Source: Cytobacillus kochii (lineage in GTDB: Bacteria > Bacillota > Bacilli > Bacillales > Cytobacillaceae). From it: 64,000 nucleotides of DNA. The notes beneath the pieces were generated by a model. That model had not been told where the DNA came from and did not search any database. It was given only the letters and a program-made list of their open reading frames with translations. The stretch's first letter is position 1; each line of letters opens with the position of its first letter. Of the stretch, positions 25,399 through 33,303 are shown piece after piece. The stretch covers positions 267,616-331,615 of the forward strand of contig NZ_JAIVAM010000007.1 in the NCBI RefSeq assembly GCF_020171845.1, given 5' to 3'. The position numbers and the translations under genes were made by a program.

Positions 25399-26085
25399 AT
25401 GGTAAAAATATATATCGATCCTGGTCATGGTGGTACTGACCCTGGAGCAGTAGGTAATGGTTTACAGGAAAAGAACCTTACACTACAAATAGCTACAAAG
25501 GTAAGAGATTTATTATTAGGATATAGTAATGCTGAGGTACGAATGAGTCGAACAGGTGACCAAACCGTTTCTCTTGCCCAAAGAACAAACGATGCCAACG
25601 CTTGGGGGGCCAATTACTTCTTATCCATTCATATTAATGCCGGTGGCAGTACTGGCTATGAGGATTATATCTATCCTGGATCCGGCACACCTACAACAAC
25701 CTATCAAAATATCATCCATGAAGAAATAATGAAAGTCGTTAACTTCGCCGATCGTGGGAGAAAGCAAGCCAATTTTCACGTATTAAGAGAAAGCAATATG
25801 CCTGCTATTTTAACAGAGAACGGTTTTATTGACACAGTTGCTGATGCCAACAAATTAAAACAAGCGTCATTTATTCAAGCTATTGCCCAAGGACATGTAA
25901 ATGGACTCGTACGTGCCTTCAACCTGGTTCCATCAGGAGGAGCTATCTATCATACAGTTGTCAGCGGAGATACTGTATATGCTCTCGCCAATAGATATGG
26001 TAGCACTATACAGCAAATCCGTAACTGGAATGGATTAGATGCAAATTATACGATTTATCCGGGTCAAATTTTGCGGGTGAAATAA
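25399..26085 (+). CDS. N-acetylmuramoyl-L-alanine amidase with C-terminal LysM domain
   Basis: The 228-residue protein is an Amidase_3 zinc enzyme that cleaves the bond between N-acetylmuramic acid and L-Ala in peptidoglycan. Zinc ligands are visible: His in IDPGHGGTDPGA, Glu in LQEKNLTL and His in LSIHINA. The catalytic Glu is in ILTENGFID. The catalytic domain covers residues 1-175. A linker and one LysM (VVSGDTVYALANRYGS to GQILRVK) follow. There is no signal peptide, as in the mother-cell amidase CwlC. A very strong ribosome site (AAAAGGAGGT) precedes ATG 25399. Confidence 0.95.
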   Translation: MVKIYIDPGHGGTDPGAVGNGLQEKNLTLQIATKVRDLLLGYSNAEVRMSRTGDQTVSLAQRTNDANAWGANYFLSIHINAGGSTGYEDYIYPGSGTPTTTYQNIIHEEIMKVVNFADRGRKQANFHVLRESNMPAILTENGFIDTVADANKLKQASFIQAIAQGHVNGLVRAFNLVPSGGAIYHTVVSGDTVYALANRYGSTIQQIRNWNGLDANYTIYPGQILRVK

Positions 26086-26086
26086 A

Positions 26087-26126
26087 AGAAAGAATGGACC
26101 CCATTGATAGGGGTCCATTCTTTTAT
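26087..26126 (+). terminator. Rho-independent terminator after the amidase
   Basis: AAAGAATGGACCCC pairs with GGGGTCCATTCTTTT around ATTGATA, directly after the stop. Confidence 0.95.
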
Positions 26127-26166
26127 ACTTTCAAAATAGATTCCTTTAATTGAACATATAAAAACC

Positions 26167-26218
26167 TTTACATATAAAATGATTTATATTAATATTGTTA
26201 TCGAAAACCGATATCGGT
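26167..26218 (+). promoter_or_regulatory. Promoter and 12-bp palindrome before padR-chrA
   Basis: TTTACA (26167-26172) and TAATAT (26190-26195) are 17 bases apart. The perfect palindrome ACCGATATCGGT (26207-26218) lies just after the expected start point. It is a candidate operator for the PadR protein encoded immediately downstream. Confidence 0.7.
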
Positions 26219-26246
26219 ATTGGAAAACAAAAGGGAGTCCTTATGG

Positions 26247-26558
26247 TTGGAAAACAATAAGATATTAAGAAAGTTATTTTTGGGCTTTATCCACATTCAT
26301 ATTTTACATCATGCCAAAGAGCATCCCATATATGGAAGCTGGATGTTAGACGAATTAAGAGAACATGGTTATACCATTAGCGCAGGTACACTATACCCTA
26401 TATTCCACGGAATGGAAGCTGATGGTTTATTGTTAAAAGAAGACCAATTGGTAGATGGAAAAATAAGAAAGTATTATCGCATTACTGAAAAAGGTGAAGC
26501 TATTTTAATTGAAGCAAGAGCAAAGGCCTATGAATTATTCAAAGAAATTAAAGAGTAA
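26247..26558 (+). CDS. PadR-family transcriptional regulator
   Basis: The ~103-residue protein is a winged helix of the PadR type: PIYGSWMLDELREHGYTIS, then GTLYPIFHGMEADGLL, and the wing KIRKYYRITEKGEAIL. I chose TTG 26247 because AGGGAG sits 9 bases before it; an ATG at 26244 is out of frame. The chromate-transporter gene follows after 11 bases, so PadR probably autoregulates a two-gene operon through the upstream palindrome. Confidence 0.88.
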   Translation: MENNKILRKLFLGFIHIHILHHAKEHPIYGSWMLDELREHGYTISAGTLYPIFHGMEADGLLLKEDQLVDGKIRKYYRITEKGEAILIEARAKAYELFKEIKE

Positions 26559-26569
26559 AGGAGTCCTGC

Positions 26570-27745
26570 ATGCAATACTTTAAAAAACTACTTGAGATTT
26601 TCATTGTATCAACAAGACTTGGTTTCACTTCTTTTGGAGGACCAGTCGCACATTTAGGTTATTTTCATCAGGAATATGTTCGAAAAAGAAAATGGATGGA
26701 CGAAAAAAGTTATGCTGACCTCGTAGCATTAAGTCAATTTCTACCTGGCCCAGCAAGCAGTCAAGTCGGAATTGGCATTGGTGTCATGAGAGGTGGCGTT
26801 TTAGGTGGGATTGTATCTTTTATTGGCTTTACAATGCCCTCAGTCATTGCTCTTATTTTATTCGCTTACTTTGCTCAACAGCTTGGTCTAATGGAATTTG
26901 GCATCATCCAAGGGTTGAAAATAGTTGCTGTAGTCATTGTCGCTCATGCCATTTTAGGGATGGCTAAGAGTTTAACCCCTGACTTAACTAGAAAATCAAT
27001 CGCTTTATTCGCGCTTTTGATCACCTTACTTATTCCCCATAACCTATCGCAGATTGGGGTCATTTTGGTAGCTGGATTGCTTGGTTATTTTATGTTTAGT
27101 AAAAAAGAGGAGCATGACGGTTTATCATTACAAGTACCGTTATCAAAGAAGATAGGATTGGTTTGTTTAAGCTTATTTTTCGGGCTTTTAACCATCCTTC
27201 CAATTTTAAGCAGTTTAATTTCAAATACTTGGCTAAGTATGGTTGACAGTTTCTACCGGGCTGGTGCATTGGTATTTGGAGGAGGGCATGTAGTTCTTCC
27301 CTTATTAGAAAGAGAATTTGTTCCTACTGGATTTATTAGTGAAGAAGCCTTTTTATCTGGTTATGCCGCTGCGCAGGCTGTGCCTGGTCCACTATTTACC
27401 TTTGCAGCATTTATTGGCGCTGATATGAATGGGTGGTTAGGAGGCATGATTGCAACATTTTCTATCTTTTTACCTGCCATACTGCTTATCTTTGGTGTCT
27501 TACCCTTTTGGCATGCATTAAGGAAGAATCATCACATAAGAGGAGCATTTATTGCCATTAACGCTGCTGTTGTTGGAATACTAATATCAGCCTTTTATAT
27601 GCCCATATGGACGAGTGCTATTATTACGCCATTAGATTTTTCCTTAGCAGCTATATTATTCTTTATGTTGGTTTATTGGAAACTCCCCCCGTGGCTCATT
27701 GTTTTAGCTGGCGCACTAGGGGGAGTATTGATAGAAATGACTTGA
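26570..27745 (+). CDS. chrA: Chromate transporter, ChrA family
   Basis: The 391-residue protein has the two-fold CHR architecture. The first repeat has TSFGGPVAHLGYFHQEYV, the second VFGGGHVVLPLLEREFV. Each has a conserved PGP: LPGPASSQVGIGIG in the first and VPGPLFTFAAFIGA in the second. About ten to twelve membrane segments are expected. Family members export chromate in exchange for other ions, though many are annotated only by homology. AAAGGAG precedes ATG 26570. It is the second gene of the PadR operon and is followed by a terminator. Confidence 0.92.
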   Translation: MQYFKKLLEIFIVSTRLGFTSFGGPVAHLGYFHQEYVRKRKWMDEKSYADLVALSQFLPGPASSQVGIGIGVMRGGVLGGIVSFIGFTMPSVIALILFAYFAQQLGLMEFGIIQGLKIVAVVIVAHAILGMAKSLTPDLTRKSIALFALLITLLIPHNLSQIGVILVAGLLGYFMFSKKEEHDGLSLQVPLSKKIGLVCLSLFFGLLTILPILSSLISNTWLSMVDSFYRAGALVFGGGHVVLPLLEREFVPTGFISEEAFLSGYAAAQAVPGPLFTFAAFIGADMNGWLGGMIATFSIFLPAILLIFGVLPFWHALRKNHHIRGAFIAINAAVVGILISAFYMPIWTSAIITPLDFSLAAILFFMLVYWKLPPWLIVLAGALGGVLIEMT

Positions 27746-27756
27746 ACACCTTTAAG

Positions 27757-27790
27757 CCGTTATTATAAAATAACGGTTTACTTTATTTTT
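27757..27790 (+). terminator. Terminator after chrA
   Basis: CCGTTATT (27757-27764) pairs with AATAACGG (27769-27776), followed by TTTACTTTATTTTT. It lies between convergent genes. Confidence 0.75.
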
Positions 27791-28016
27791 GCTTCATCTT
27801 CAATTGATTTTCTAGCTCCGTTACACGATGCTCTAGTTTCTGCCTTTCATCAAGCTCCATTCTTAATTTTTCCTCCATCAATTCTCCGTTTTTTAAATAC
27901 CTTTTTATGACCTTACTCGTGGCTACAAATACAATGATAAGTAAGGTAGGAATGATAAGAACAAATGTCAATATTATGATTCCATTCACCAATGAAAACA
28001 TATCCCCAAACCCCAT
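27783..28016 (-). CDS. Small membrane protein with C-terminal coiled coil (77 residues)
   Basis: From ATG 28016 the protein has one membrane segment (about residues 12-35). A basic, then heptad-patterned helix follows (MEEKLRMELDERQKLEHRV and ELENQLK). GGGAG lies 8 bases before this ATG, so I prefer it over TTG 28031. It converges with chrA. Function unknown; the layout resembles small anchored coiled-coil proteins. Confidence 0.6.
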   Translation of the reverse strand: MGFGDMFSLVNGIIILTFVLIIPTLLIIVFVATSKVIKRYLKNGELMEEKLRMELDERQKLEHRVTELENQLKMKQK

Positions 28017-28187
28017 GGCTCCTACTCCCAACTAAATGAAAATCTTATTGCTTAATTAGTATATAGGACACATTTTCATATAGCCACTCTTTATTTTCCA
28101 CAAATATGTTATTAATATATAAGAAACAACTAATAGCATAAACTGAAACTTCAGCTAATAAAAATTTGTTACCATATTCATTAACTT

Positions 28188-28520
28188 CTATTCCACCAAA
28201 TACGTTAACAGTAACACACGTACCTCATCGTACAGCATATATTCATCTAAAAAATGAGGATAATCTCTCATTACCCGTTTTAAAAACTCATATGTAGGGA
28301 ACTGCTCAAAAAAGTCGGATGTCAATAATGATACTTGCCTTTGTGAAAGCTGATCTTGGCGGTTGTTGGCAACGTAACTTAGACTACCTGCTATATTCAT
28401 CCAGTATGTATGTAAATCTACAGTTAAATCCTCTAATGGATACGAATCACCAAAATCATTATCGATCTTTGTTAAGTCTTCAAATGGCATGGGATGATAT
28501 AGATTTTCCTTTTTTTCCAT
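28188..28520 (-). CDS. Hypothetical soluble protein (110 residues)
   Basis: The protein is acidic and aromatic-rich. Recognisable stretches are PMPFEDLTKIDNDFGDSYPL and MRDYPHFLDEYMLYDEVRVL. No ribosome site precedes ATG 28520. The same frame stays open ~12 codons further upstream (HINKQTIFEQL) without any ATG/GTG/TTG, so the real N-terminus may be lost. The composition resembles small immunity proteins of polymorphic toxins, but I see no toxin gene beside it. Function unknown. Confidence 0.5.
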   Translation of the reverse strand: MEKKENLYHPMPFEDLTKIDNDFGDSYPLEDLTVDLHTYWMNIAGSLSYVANNRQDQLSQRQVSLLTSDFFEQFPTYEFLKRVMRDYPHFLDEYMLYDEVRVLLLTYLVE

Positions 28521-28627
28521 TAACTGTTCGAATATTGTTTGTTTATTGATATGCCCACCACCGCTTAGACGCTATTTGTTAACACAGGGATAATAAAGGT
28601 TTCTATCGAGAGCTACTTTTCCCAGTA

Positions 28628-28804
28628 TCAAAAGAACCACTGATAAAAGAAAAAACCCCCAATAACAATAATTACGAGTAAGAGTAAATCGTTCCAGCCC
28701 ATCCCACTTACATCAGGTGACGGACTCTGACTTTTATTAATGCTATCATTTAGCGTAACTGTGGGAGGATTCTCCTCCTGCTTCTTTCTATCTTCTGATG
28801 GCAT
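28628..28804 (-). CDS. Small membrane protein (58 residues)
   Basis: ATG 28804 follows AAGGGGTGTAGGA. The frame begins MPSEDRKKQEENPPTVTLND and ends in one membrane helix, WNDLLLLVIIVIGGFFF, before TGA 28628. A soluble, Pro/Ser-rich N-terminus with a single C-terminal anchor is typical of small stress or sporulation proteins, but I cannot name a family. Confidence 0.6.
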   Translation of the reverse strand: MPSEDRKKQEENPPTVTLNDSINKSQSPSPDVSGMGWNDLLLLVIIVIGGFFFYQWFF

Positions 28805-28882
28805 TCCTACACCCCTTTTGTTTCACACTTTAGGGAAAAGCAATAGATAGCTATATTTACTGCATTTTCCCTTTCTCCTCTA

Positions 28883-29353
28883 TTATTCTCGTTCCCTCGC
28901 AGCTTGCGTATCACGAATATTCTTTTGCACTGCGACACTTGCAAATAAGCTAAGGACAAAAGCCATCGCATAAAATCCCTTTTCACTTAGAATAATACTA
29001 CCAGCGTTATATAACCCAATGGCCATTAATGAAACGGCGACAATTAAAGCGAACCAACTGATCCCGTAATAAATACCCGTCACAGAAATACCATCTTCCT
29101 TGTCTCTTACCGCCTTTTGTAAAGAAACAGCGGCATACAATCCAAATATTAGAACAGCAAAATAATAGCCCTTCTCATTGAGTTCCATCGCAGCATTAAA
29201 TAGACCGATGATATAAGCCGTCACACCTACTAATAGGGCTGCCCATGAAGCACCTTTAAAAGCTGCTGATGGTTCCCCTTCTTTTCTTTCTTCTTTCACT
29301 TTATTACTAGTCTTTTTCGCCTTCTCTACCATCAACTCTTCATCACTCGACAA
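28883..29353 (-). CDS. YiaA/YiaB-like inner membrane protein
   Basis: The ~156-residue protein has a charged N-terminus and two repeats of a two-helix membrane unit. The first reads SWAALLVGVTAYIIGLFNA...LNEKGYYFAVLIFGLYAAVS; the second SWFALIVAVSLMAIGLYNA...LSEKGFYAMAFVLSLFASVA. This internal duplication is the hallmark of the YiaAB domain, whose function is unknown. I chose TTG 29353 since GGTGGAGG is close upstream; the GTG at 29383 has no ribosome site, and the ATG at residue 8 is an alternative. Confidence 0.82.
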   Translation of the reverse strand: MSSDEELMVEKAKKTSNKVKEERKEGEPSAAFKGASWAALLVGVTAYIIGLFNAAMELNEKGYYFAVLIFGLYAAVSLQKAVRDKEDGISVTGIYYGISWFALIVAVSLMAIGLYNAGSIILSEKGFYAMAFVLSLFASVAVQKNIRDTQAARERE

Positions 29354-29370
29354 TATAACCTCCACCTTTC

Positions 29371-29658
29371 TCAACCCCACCACATGGCTAATACAAAAGT
29401 TGACCAGATTGACATGATGAAGCTTATCATAACTACCACTACAAGGGTTTCCAAGTATTTTACCTTCATTCTATGTTTAATTACTCGGTAAAATGTTATC
29501 GCAATCGCTAGCATATAAAATAAATAACTGCTTATCGTTACAATGGTTAAAAAAGTGATTGGATAAACATTAGGCAAAATAGCATGAAGGGAATAAGCAA
29601 AATCTTGACCAAAAATGGCAAATACCGAGCCAAGGAGTAAACAAATGATCACAATCAT
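29371..29658 (-). CDS. Small three-helix membrane protein (~95 residues)
   Basis: From ATG 29658 (GAGG upstream) the protein has three membrane segments, at residues ~2-20, ~32-55 and ~70-92. The loop RVIKHRMKVKYLE lies between the second and third. A TATAAT sits just upstream, inside the longer GTG-initiated frame, which argues against the longer start. It precedes the YiaAB gene by 17 bases, so the two are probably co-transcribed. Function unknown. Confidence 0.6.
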   Translation of the reverse strand: MIVIICLLLGSVFAIFGQDFAYSLHAILPNVYPITFLTIVTISSYLFYMLAIAITFYRVIKHRMKVKYLETLVVVVMISFIMSIWSTFVLAMWWG

Positions 29659-29756
29659 CTTATACCTCATTTTGTTTAATTTAGTGTAATTATACACTTT
29701 GTAAATTCGTTTAGAAACGTTTATTTATGAAAAATGTAATTTTTGAGAATAAATAC

Positions 29757-29793
29757 CTAAAAAGAGTTAGTTCGAAAACGCGAACCAACTCTT
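29757..29793 (-). terminator. Rho-independent terminator of the PadR-VanZ unit
   Basis: On the minus strand AGAGTTGGTTCG pairs with CGAACTAACTCT (one mismatch) and is followed by TTTTT, directly after the VanZ stop. Confidence 0.85.
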
Positions 29794-29796
29794 CTT

Positions 29797-30573
29797 TTAT
29801 CCTTTATTCAATTTTAAATGAGCTTCCTTTATGAACAAATTCACCTTAAAGATCGTTTTATACATCAAGTAACCTACCATTGCACCCATCGTATTAAGGA
29901 TAATATCATCAATATCAAACTGCCCAATCTGCAAGAAAAACTGTAGAAGCTCAATAGAAAAACTCGCAGTAATGGCAGTGATGGTTACGACTGAAAAAAG
30001 TCGACAATGTTTAAAAAGCACCGGAAGTAATATTCCTAATGGCAGAAAAATAAGGATATTTCCAATTGTGTTAGTGATAATAATATCCAAATTAAAGCGA
30101 TCAGCACCTAAAAGATAGGTGATTGTCGTTTTAAAAGGGATAATATTTACATTCATGCCCCATTCAGATAAATTAAAGTTAAAAAAGCTCATTTGTTCTT
30201 CTCTTGATAAAAAATAAAAATTACCTGTATAACCATTAGCATAATTCATTATTCTCTCCAAGAGCCGACCAATAATTAACTGCCATAAGACGACTAGTGC
30301 AAACAATGAAAACAGCAACCAGCTACTCACCTTATAGAGCTGATAGAATGGGGAGATAGATTGATTATAACCATGTGCAATGCTTTTCTGATTGCCAAAA
30401 TCAGCTAGAGCCAGCTGTACGGCCTCTTTTTCACTCTTGCCATTTTGCCTATGTTCTTGTTTCAGTAGTAAAATATGGTCTGTCATTTCATCAATGATCT
30501 CTTGCTTTTCAACATGGTCACAATCAATTGTATTTACAATTTGTTTGATATAGGATTCAACCTCTTTGTCCAC
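29797..30573 (-). CDS. VanZ-like membrane protein with N-terminal HAAS-type signalling domain
   Basis: The 258-residue protein begins with a ~75-residue helical domain (DHVEKQEIIDEMTDHILLL, ALADFGNQKSIAHGY) of the HAAS/permease-prefix type that often partners PadR regulators. Five or so membrane segments with VanZ motifs follow: NIIPFKTTITYLLG, NTIGNILIFLPLGILLP, and QFDIDDIILNTMGAMVGYL. VanZ proteins confer low-level teicoplanin resistance in enterococci; most homologues are uncharacterised. GTG 30573 follows GGAGGGG and overlaps the PadR gene by 40 bases. Confidence 0.85.
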   Translation of the reverse strand: MDKEVESYIKQIVNTIDCDHVEKQEIIDEMTDHILLLKQEHRQNGKSEKEAVQLALADFGNQKSIAHGYNQSISPFYQLYKVSSWLLFSLFALVVLWQLIIGRLLERIMNYANGYTGNFYFLSREEQMSFFNFNLSEWGMNVNIIPFKTTITYLLGADRFNLDIIITNTIGNILIFLPLGILLPVLFKHCRLFSVVTITAITASFSIELLQFFLQIGQFDIDDIILNTMGAMVGYLMYKTIFKVNLFIKEAHLKLNKG

Positions 30574-30896
30574 TTGAGCCCCTCCGTTGTTACGTTAATC
30601 AAATCATTCACTTTTTGCCACTCGCCTAGTTTCCTACTTAATTCTGTTTTTCCACCGTTTGTTAATTGATAATACTTCCTTCGACCACCAAACTGTGAAT
30701 CTTCCCAATACGCTTCAATCCAGCCATTCTTCTCCAACCTCTTTAAAGCCGGATACAATGTCCCTTCACTCATGTTATACAACTCATGACTGTTTTCCTT
30801 TAAGCTCTTCACCATCTCATATCCGTACATATCTTTTTTAGATAATAATGAAAGCAATAAAATATCAATACTACCCTTCATGATTTCTTTATCCAT
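30534..30896 (-). CDS. PadR-family transcriptional regulator
   Basis: The 120-residue protein has a normal PadR winged helix: KGSIDILLLSLLSKKDMYGY, EGTLYPALKRLEKNGWIEAY, and the wing GGRRKYYQLTNGGK. A C-terminal dimer helix follows. ATG 30896 follows AAAGGAG. The VanZ-like partner gene starts inside its 3' end. A 28-bp palindrome lies 37 bases upstream, so autoregulation is likely. Confidence 0.93.
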   Translation of the reverse strand: MDKEIMKGSIDILLLSLLSKKDMYGYEMVKSLKENSHELYNMSEGTLYPALKRLEKNGWIEAYWEDSQFGGRRKYYQLTNGGKTELSRKLGEWQKVNDLINVTTEGLKWTKRLNPISNKL

Positions 30897-30932
30897 TCTG
30901 TTTCTCCTTTATTTGGAAAGTCGCTAACTATA

Positions 30933-30960
30933 TTGTAATGCGATGTACATCGTATTACAA
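30933..30960. promoter_or_regulatory. 28-bp near-perfect palindrome, candidate PadR operator
   Basis: The site reads TTGTAATg-CGATGTACATCG-tATTACAA, with a single mismatched pair. The perfect core CGATGTACATCG spans 30941-30952. It is centred ~50 bases upstream of the padR start. Confidence 0.8.
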
Positions 30961-31111
30961 GGTAATTGTTGTCTTTATACAATGAACATACACGGTTTTT
31001 TTCCAAATTTAAGAATATCCCCATGTAAAACAAGGAAATTTTTGTTATTATTTTTGTAGTAGAAGAATATTTTATTCTGCCTCAATAAGAATTTAAGAAT
31101 GGAGAGAAAGT

Positions 31112-31360
31112 GTGCTTAAAATCCTACAAATGATCTTATCTTTTCCCGCTTTAATTACCATCACATATATTTTCATAACGGAAGATTTCACATTGCAGCC
31201 ATTGTCGTTACTGCTATTAGGGTTGATGTTACTTATTATGACTATTACTCTATTTCAACAAGGTCATAAAGGGATCGCTTTATTTTGCGCCATTGTGATG
31301 TTCATATATATGATTGTTTTCATACAAAATATCGTTTATAGGGGTATACTATGGAATTAA
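31112..31360 (+). CDS. DUF3953-like small membrane protein (82 residues)
   Basis: GTG 31112 follows GGAGAGAAAGT. The protein starts MLKILQMILSFPALITITYI, continues LSLLLLGLMLLIMTITLFQQ and ends in a third hydrophobic stretch. The LGLMLL-x8-FQ-x-G-x-K pattern matches the three-helix DUF3953 family of Bacillaceae. The next gene overlaps its end by 10 bases. Function unknown. Confidence 0.7.
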   Translation: MLKILQMILSFPALITITYIFITEDFTLQPLSLLLLGLMLLIMTITLFQQGHKGIALFCAIVMFIYMIVFIQNIVYRGILWN

Positions 31361-31506
31361 TATACGTTTTTATTATTTTTCTTATTCTATTTCTCATTAG
31401 TGCTGTGCTTAATATTCTGTTGAAAATGACAAGAAAAAGAGACTGGCTGATTACTTTATTTATTAGTGTTTTTTTAAGCATTATTATTTACGGGGTGCAA
31501 CAATAG
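31351..31506 (+). CDS. Small hydrophobic protein (51 residues) overlapping the DUF3953-like gene
   Basis: The frame from ATG 31351 reads MELIYVFIIFLILFLISAVL, then a basic loop KMTRKRDW, then a second membrane helix, and stops at TAG 31506. Its start lies inside the 3' end of the previous gene (10-base overlap), which suggests translational coupling. Two helices with a short basic loop; no family recognised. Confidence 0.55.
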   Translation: MELIYVFIIFLILFLISAVLNILLKMTRKRDWLITLFISVFLSIIIYGVQQ

Positions 31507-31524
31507 ATTTGAAAATGGAGGGAT

Positions 31525-32064
31525 ATGGCCGAAATGGATGATACAAAGGAACGCCTCTTACTGGAGAGTGAACAACATTTCCACTCATTAATGAAACTAA
31601 TTGAATCTGTTCCTGTAAGAAAAAGAAGCCTTTCCATCGAGACAGCTGACCGGGATAAAAATTTCCGCGATATTCTTATGCACCTATATGAATGGCATGC
31701 GATGTTGGAACGCTGGTATAGAGAAGGCATGGCCGGAGATACACCATCCATGCCGGCACCCGGGTATAAGTGGCGAGAGATTCAACAGCTTAATCAACAA
31801 ATTTGGGAAAACTACCAAGATATGAAACTCAACCAAGCAATCAAGAAATGTAAATTAAGCCATGAGCGAATCATGAACATTATCAAGTCCCATACCACTG
31901 AAGAAATCATCACCAAAAAGCATTACAAATGGACAAAAACAAGCAATCTATATAGCTATTTTGCTGCGAATACATCCAAGCACTACTTGTGGGCAATGGG
32001 GAAATGCGAAAAGATTATTGTTGAAATCAATTCAATGAATATGGTTAGTGATAGGAACAAATAG
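31525..32064 (+). CDS. ClbS/DfsB-family (DUF1706) four-helix-bundle protein
   Basis: The 179-residue protein follows the family pattern. KERLLLESEQHFHSLMKLI opens it, then DKNFRDILMHLYEWHAMLERW with the conserved His, the Tyr/Trp segment PAPGYKWREI, and YSYFAANTSKHYLWA near the end. ClbS protects colibactin producers; most homologues are uncharacterised. GGAGGG precedes ATG 31525 closely, and an in-frame ATG at 31534 is possible. Confidence 0.82.
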   Translation: MAEMDDTKERLLLESEQHFHSLMKLIESVPVRKRSLSIETADRDKNFRDILMHLYEWHAMLERWYREGMAGDTPSMPAPGYKWREIQQLNQQIWENYQDMKLNQAIKKCKLSHERIMNIIKSHTTEEIITKKHYKWTKTSNLYSYFAANTSKHYLWAMGKCEKIIVEINSMNMVSDRNK

Positions 32065-32230
32065 TTTTGGATGTGGATTACTCTCAGTATCCCGCTTGCG
32101 GTTCTTGTTTCTTTCTCGGATTCGGGGATTACTTTTGAATTGCTCTCATCTCCACTTTTTGATAGACAATGTTGGTTTCCTAAGTTAGAAGTACTGTTCT
32201 TCTTCTCCAACGACGAGACCATAACTTCAC

Positions 32231-32269
32231 AAAAAGTACCCTATAGGTAGACTTTTACCTATAGGGTAC
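32231..32269 (-). terminator. Strong 14-bp hairpin with minus-strand T tail
   Basis: GTACCCTATAGGTA (32236-32249) and TACCTATAGGGTAC (32256-32269) are exact complements with a 6-base loop. On the minus strand TTTTT follows, so it fits a terminator for the decayed ABC gene upstream. The 345 bases from 32065 to 32409 hold no other recognisable feature. Confidence 0.7.
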
Positions 32270-32409
32270 ATTCTTAGCCGTAAACCATTTTTATTTAATT
32301 AGCTATTGTTTCTATTATGACCCACTATTACTGTTGAATAAGGTCCTCTAAGGATGTGAAATAATATTATTTTATACAATTAGTTGATTTCAAAACGAAA
32401 TTTTTTTCT

Positions 32410-32598
32410 TTAGAGCCACCTAAATGTTTTAATTGTCATTAAATAAAAAACAATACTTAAGCCAAGTATAATCGATATATCCCCTACTATTGGCAACTTT
32501 CCATCGAAATCAAACAATGCCTGATGGTAAATATCAGTAAGGTATGTAAACGGAATAAAATAAGAAATCGTTTCAAATATATCAGGTAATATATACAA
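32410..32598 (-). pseudogene. ABC-2 type permease, C-terminal remnant
   Basis: The short frame reads LPDIFETISYFIPFTYLTDI, then a loop and a last membrane helix, and stops at 32410. LP-x-F-x-x-I-x-x-F-x-P-x-TYL is the conserved end of ABC-2 export permeases. The upstream part is in other frames and unrecognisable, so the gene is lost. Confidence 0.65.
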
Positions 32599-33303
32599 AT
32601 GAAATCATTTATCTGGGAAATGCTTTGTTGATGATTATTAGTGATTATTAACAGAAGATACACTTTCATCTGTTCTGAATCATATCACTCATTTATAACC
32701 AATAGCATTACAAATGGCAAAGACCAGCAGTCTATCTAGTATTTTTCTACGAATACCTTTAAACCTAACTTTGTGGGCATGAAATATAAACAGTTCATAA
32801 GTTTAGGGTTTCCTCGTTGTTGGAGATTTCTTCTGGATATGTTTCCTCCTCTTTAACCAGCTTTGGATACTGCTTTTAAATTATCACTTTCCTCTTCAAA
32901 CGACTTACATTAGTCATTGGCCTGTCTTTTTAAAAGGTCGGAAATTCCTTTACACTCATAAAAGGGACGCCTTCTCAATGTCAGGGGATTGAAATGATGA
33001 GTATGGCGGCAAACTAAATAAAAGTGAGTTTACTTAATAAATTATTTTGTGAATAGATGTTCTTAAACAAACGAGGCATTTCTTTAAAAAGAGATGCTCT
33101 TTTCGTAGCCAATTAAAAGGAATTGAATGTTTGTATTATATTAGAGATGGTTTTTCTTCTATTATATGTAGAGAAAGCTTTAATTCGATATATGCTACAC
33201 TATAAATACGAGGAACTTTGGAGGCACACCACCACGGATTAAAATTATATAGACCATCACGGACATATTGTGAAACAGTGCTTTTAAAAAGGAGTTGGAT
33301 AAA
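32599..33303. other. Gene-free stretch before the AlkD-like gene
   Basis: No intact gene is visible. On the minus strand around 32800-32920, two adjoining frames read FEEESDNLKAVSKAG and YPKLVKEEETYPEEISNN, which look like pieces of a broken gene I cannot identify. Near 33195 an AT-rich segment with TACACTATAAATACG may serve the next gene as promoter. Confidence 0.35.

Noticed and set aside
28188..28520. Toxin-immunity pair
   Set aside because: The protein has a composition like small immunity proteins, but no toxin, LXG or export gene lies within several kb.
32236..32269. Hairpin with TACCC/GGGTA as a fourth CsoR operator
   Set aside because: The arms are 14 bp with a 6-base loop, unlike the 7-3-7 sites at the copper genes. 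No copper gene is near, and a T run on the minus strand fits a terminator.
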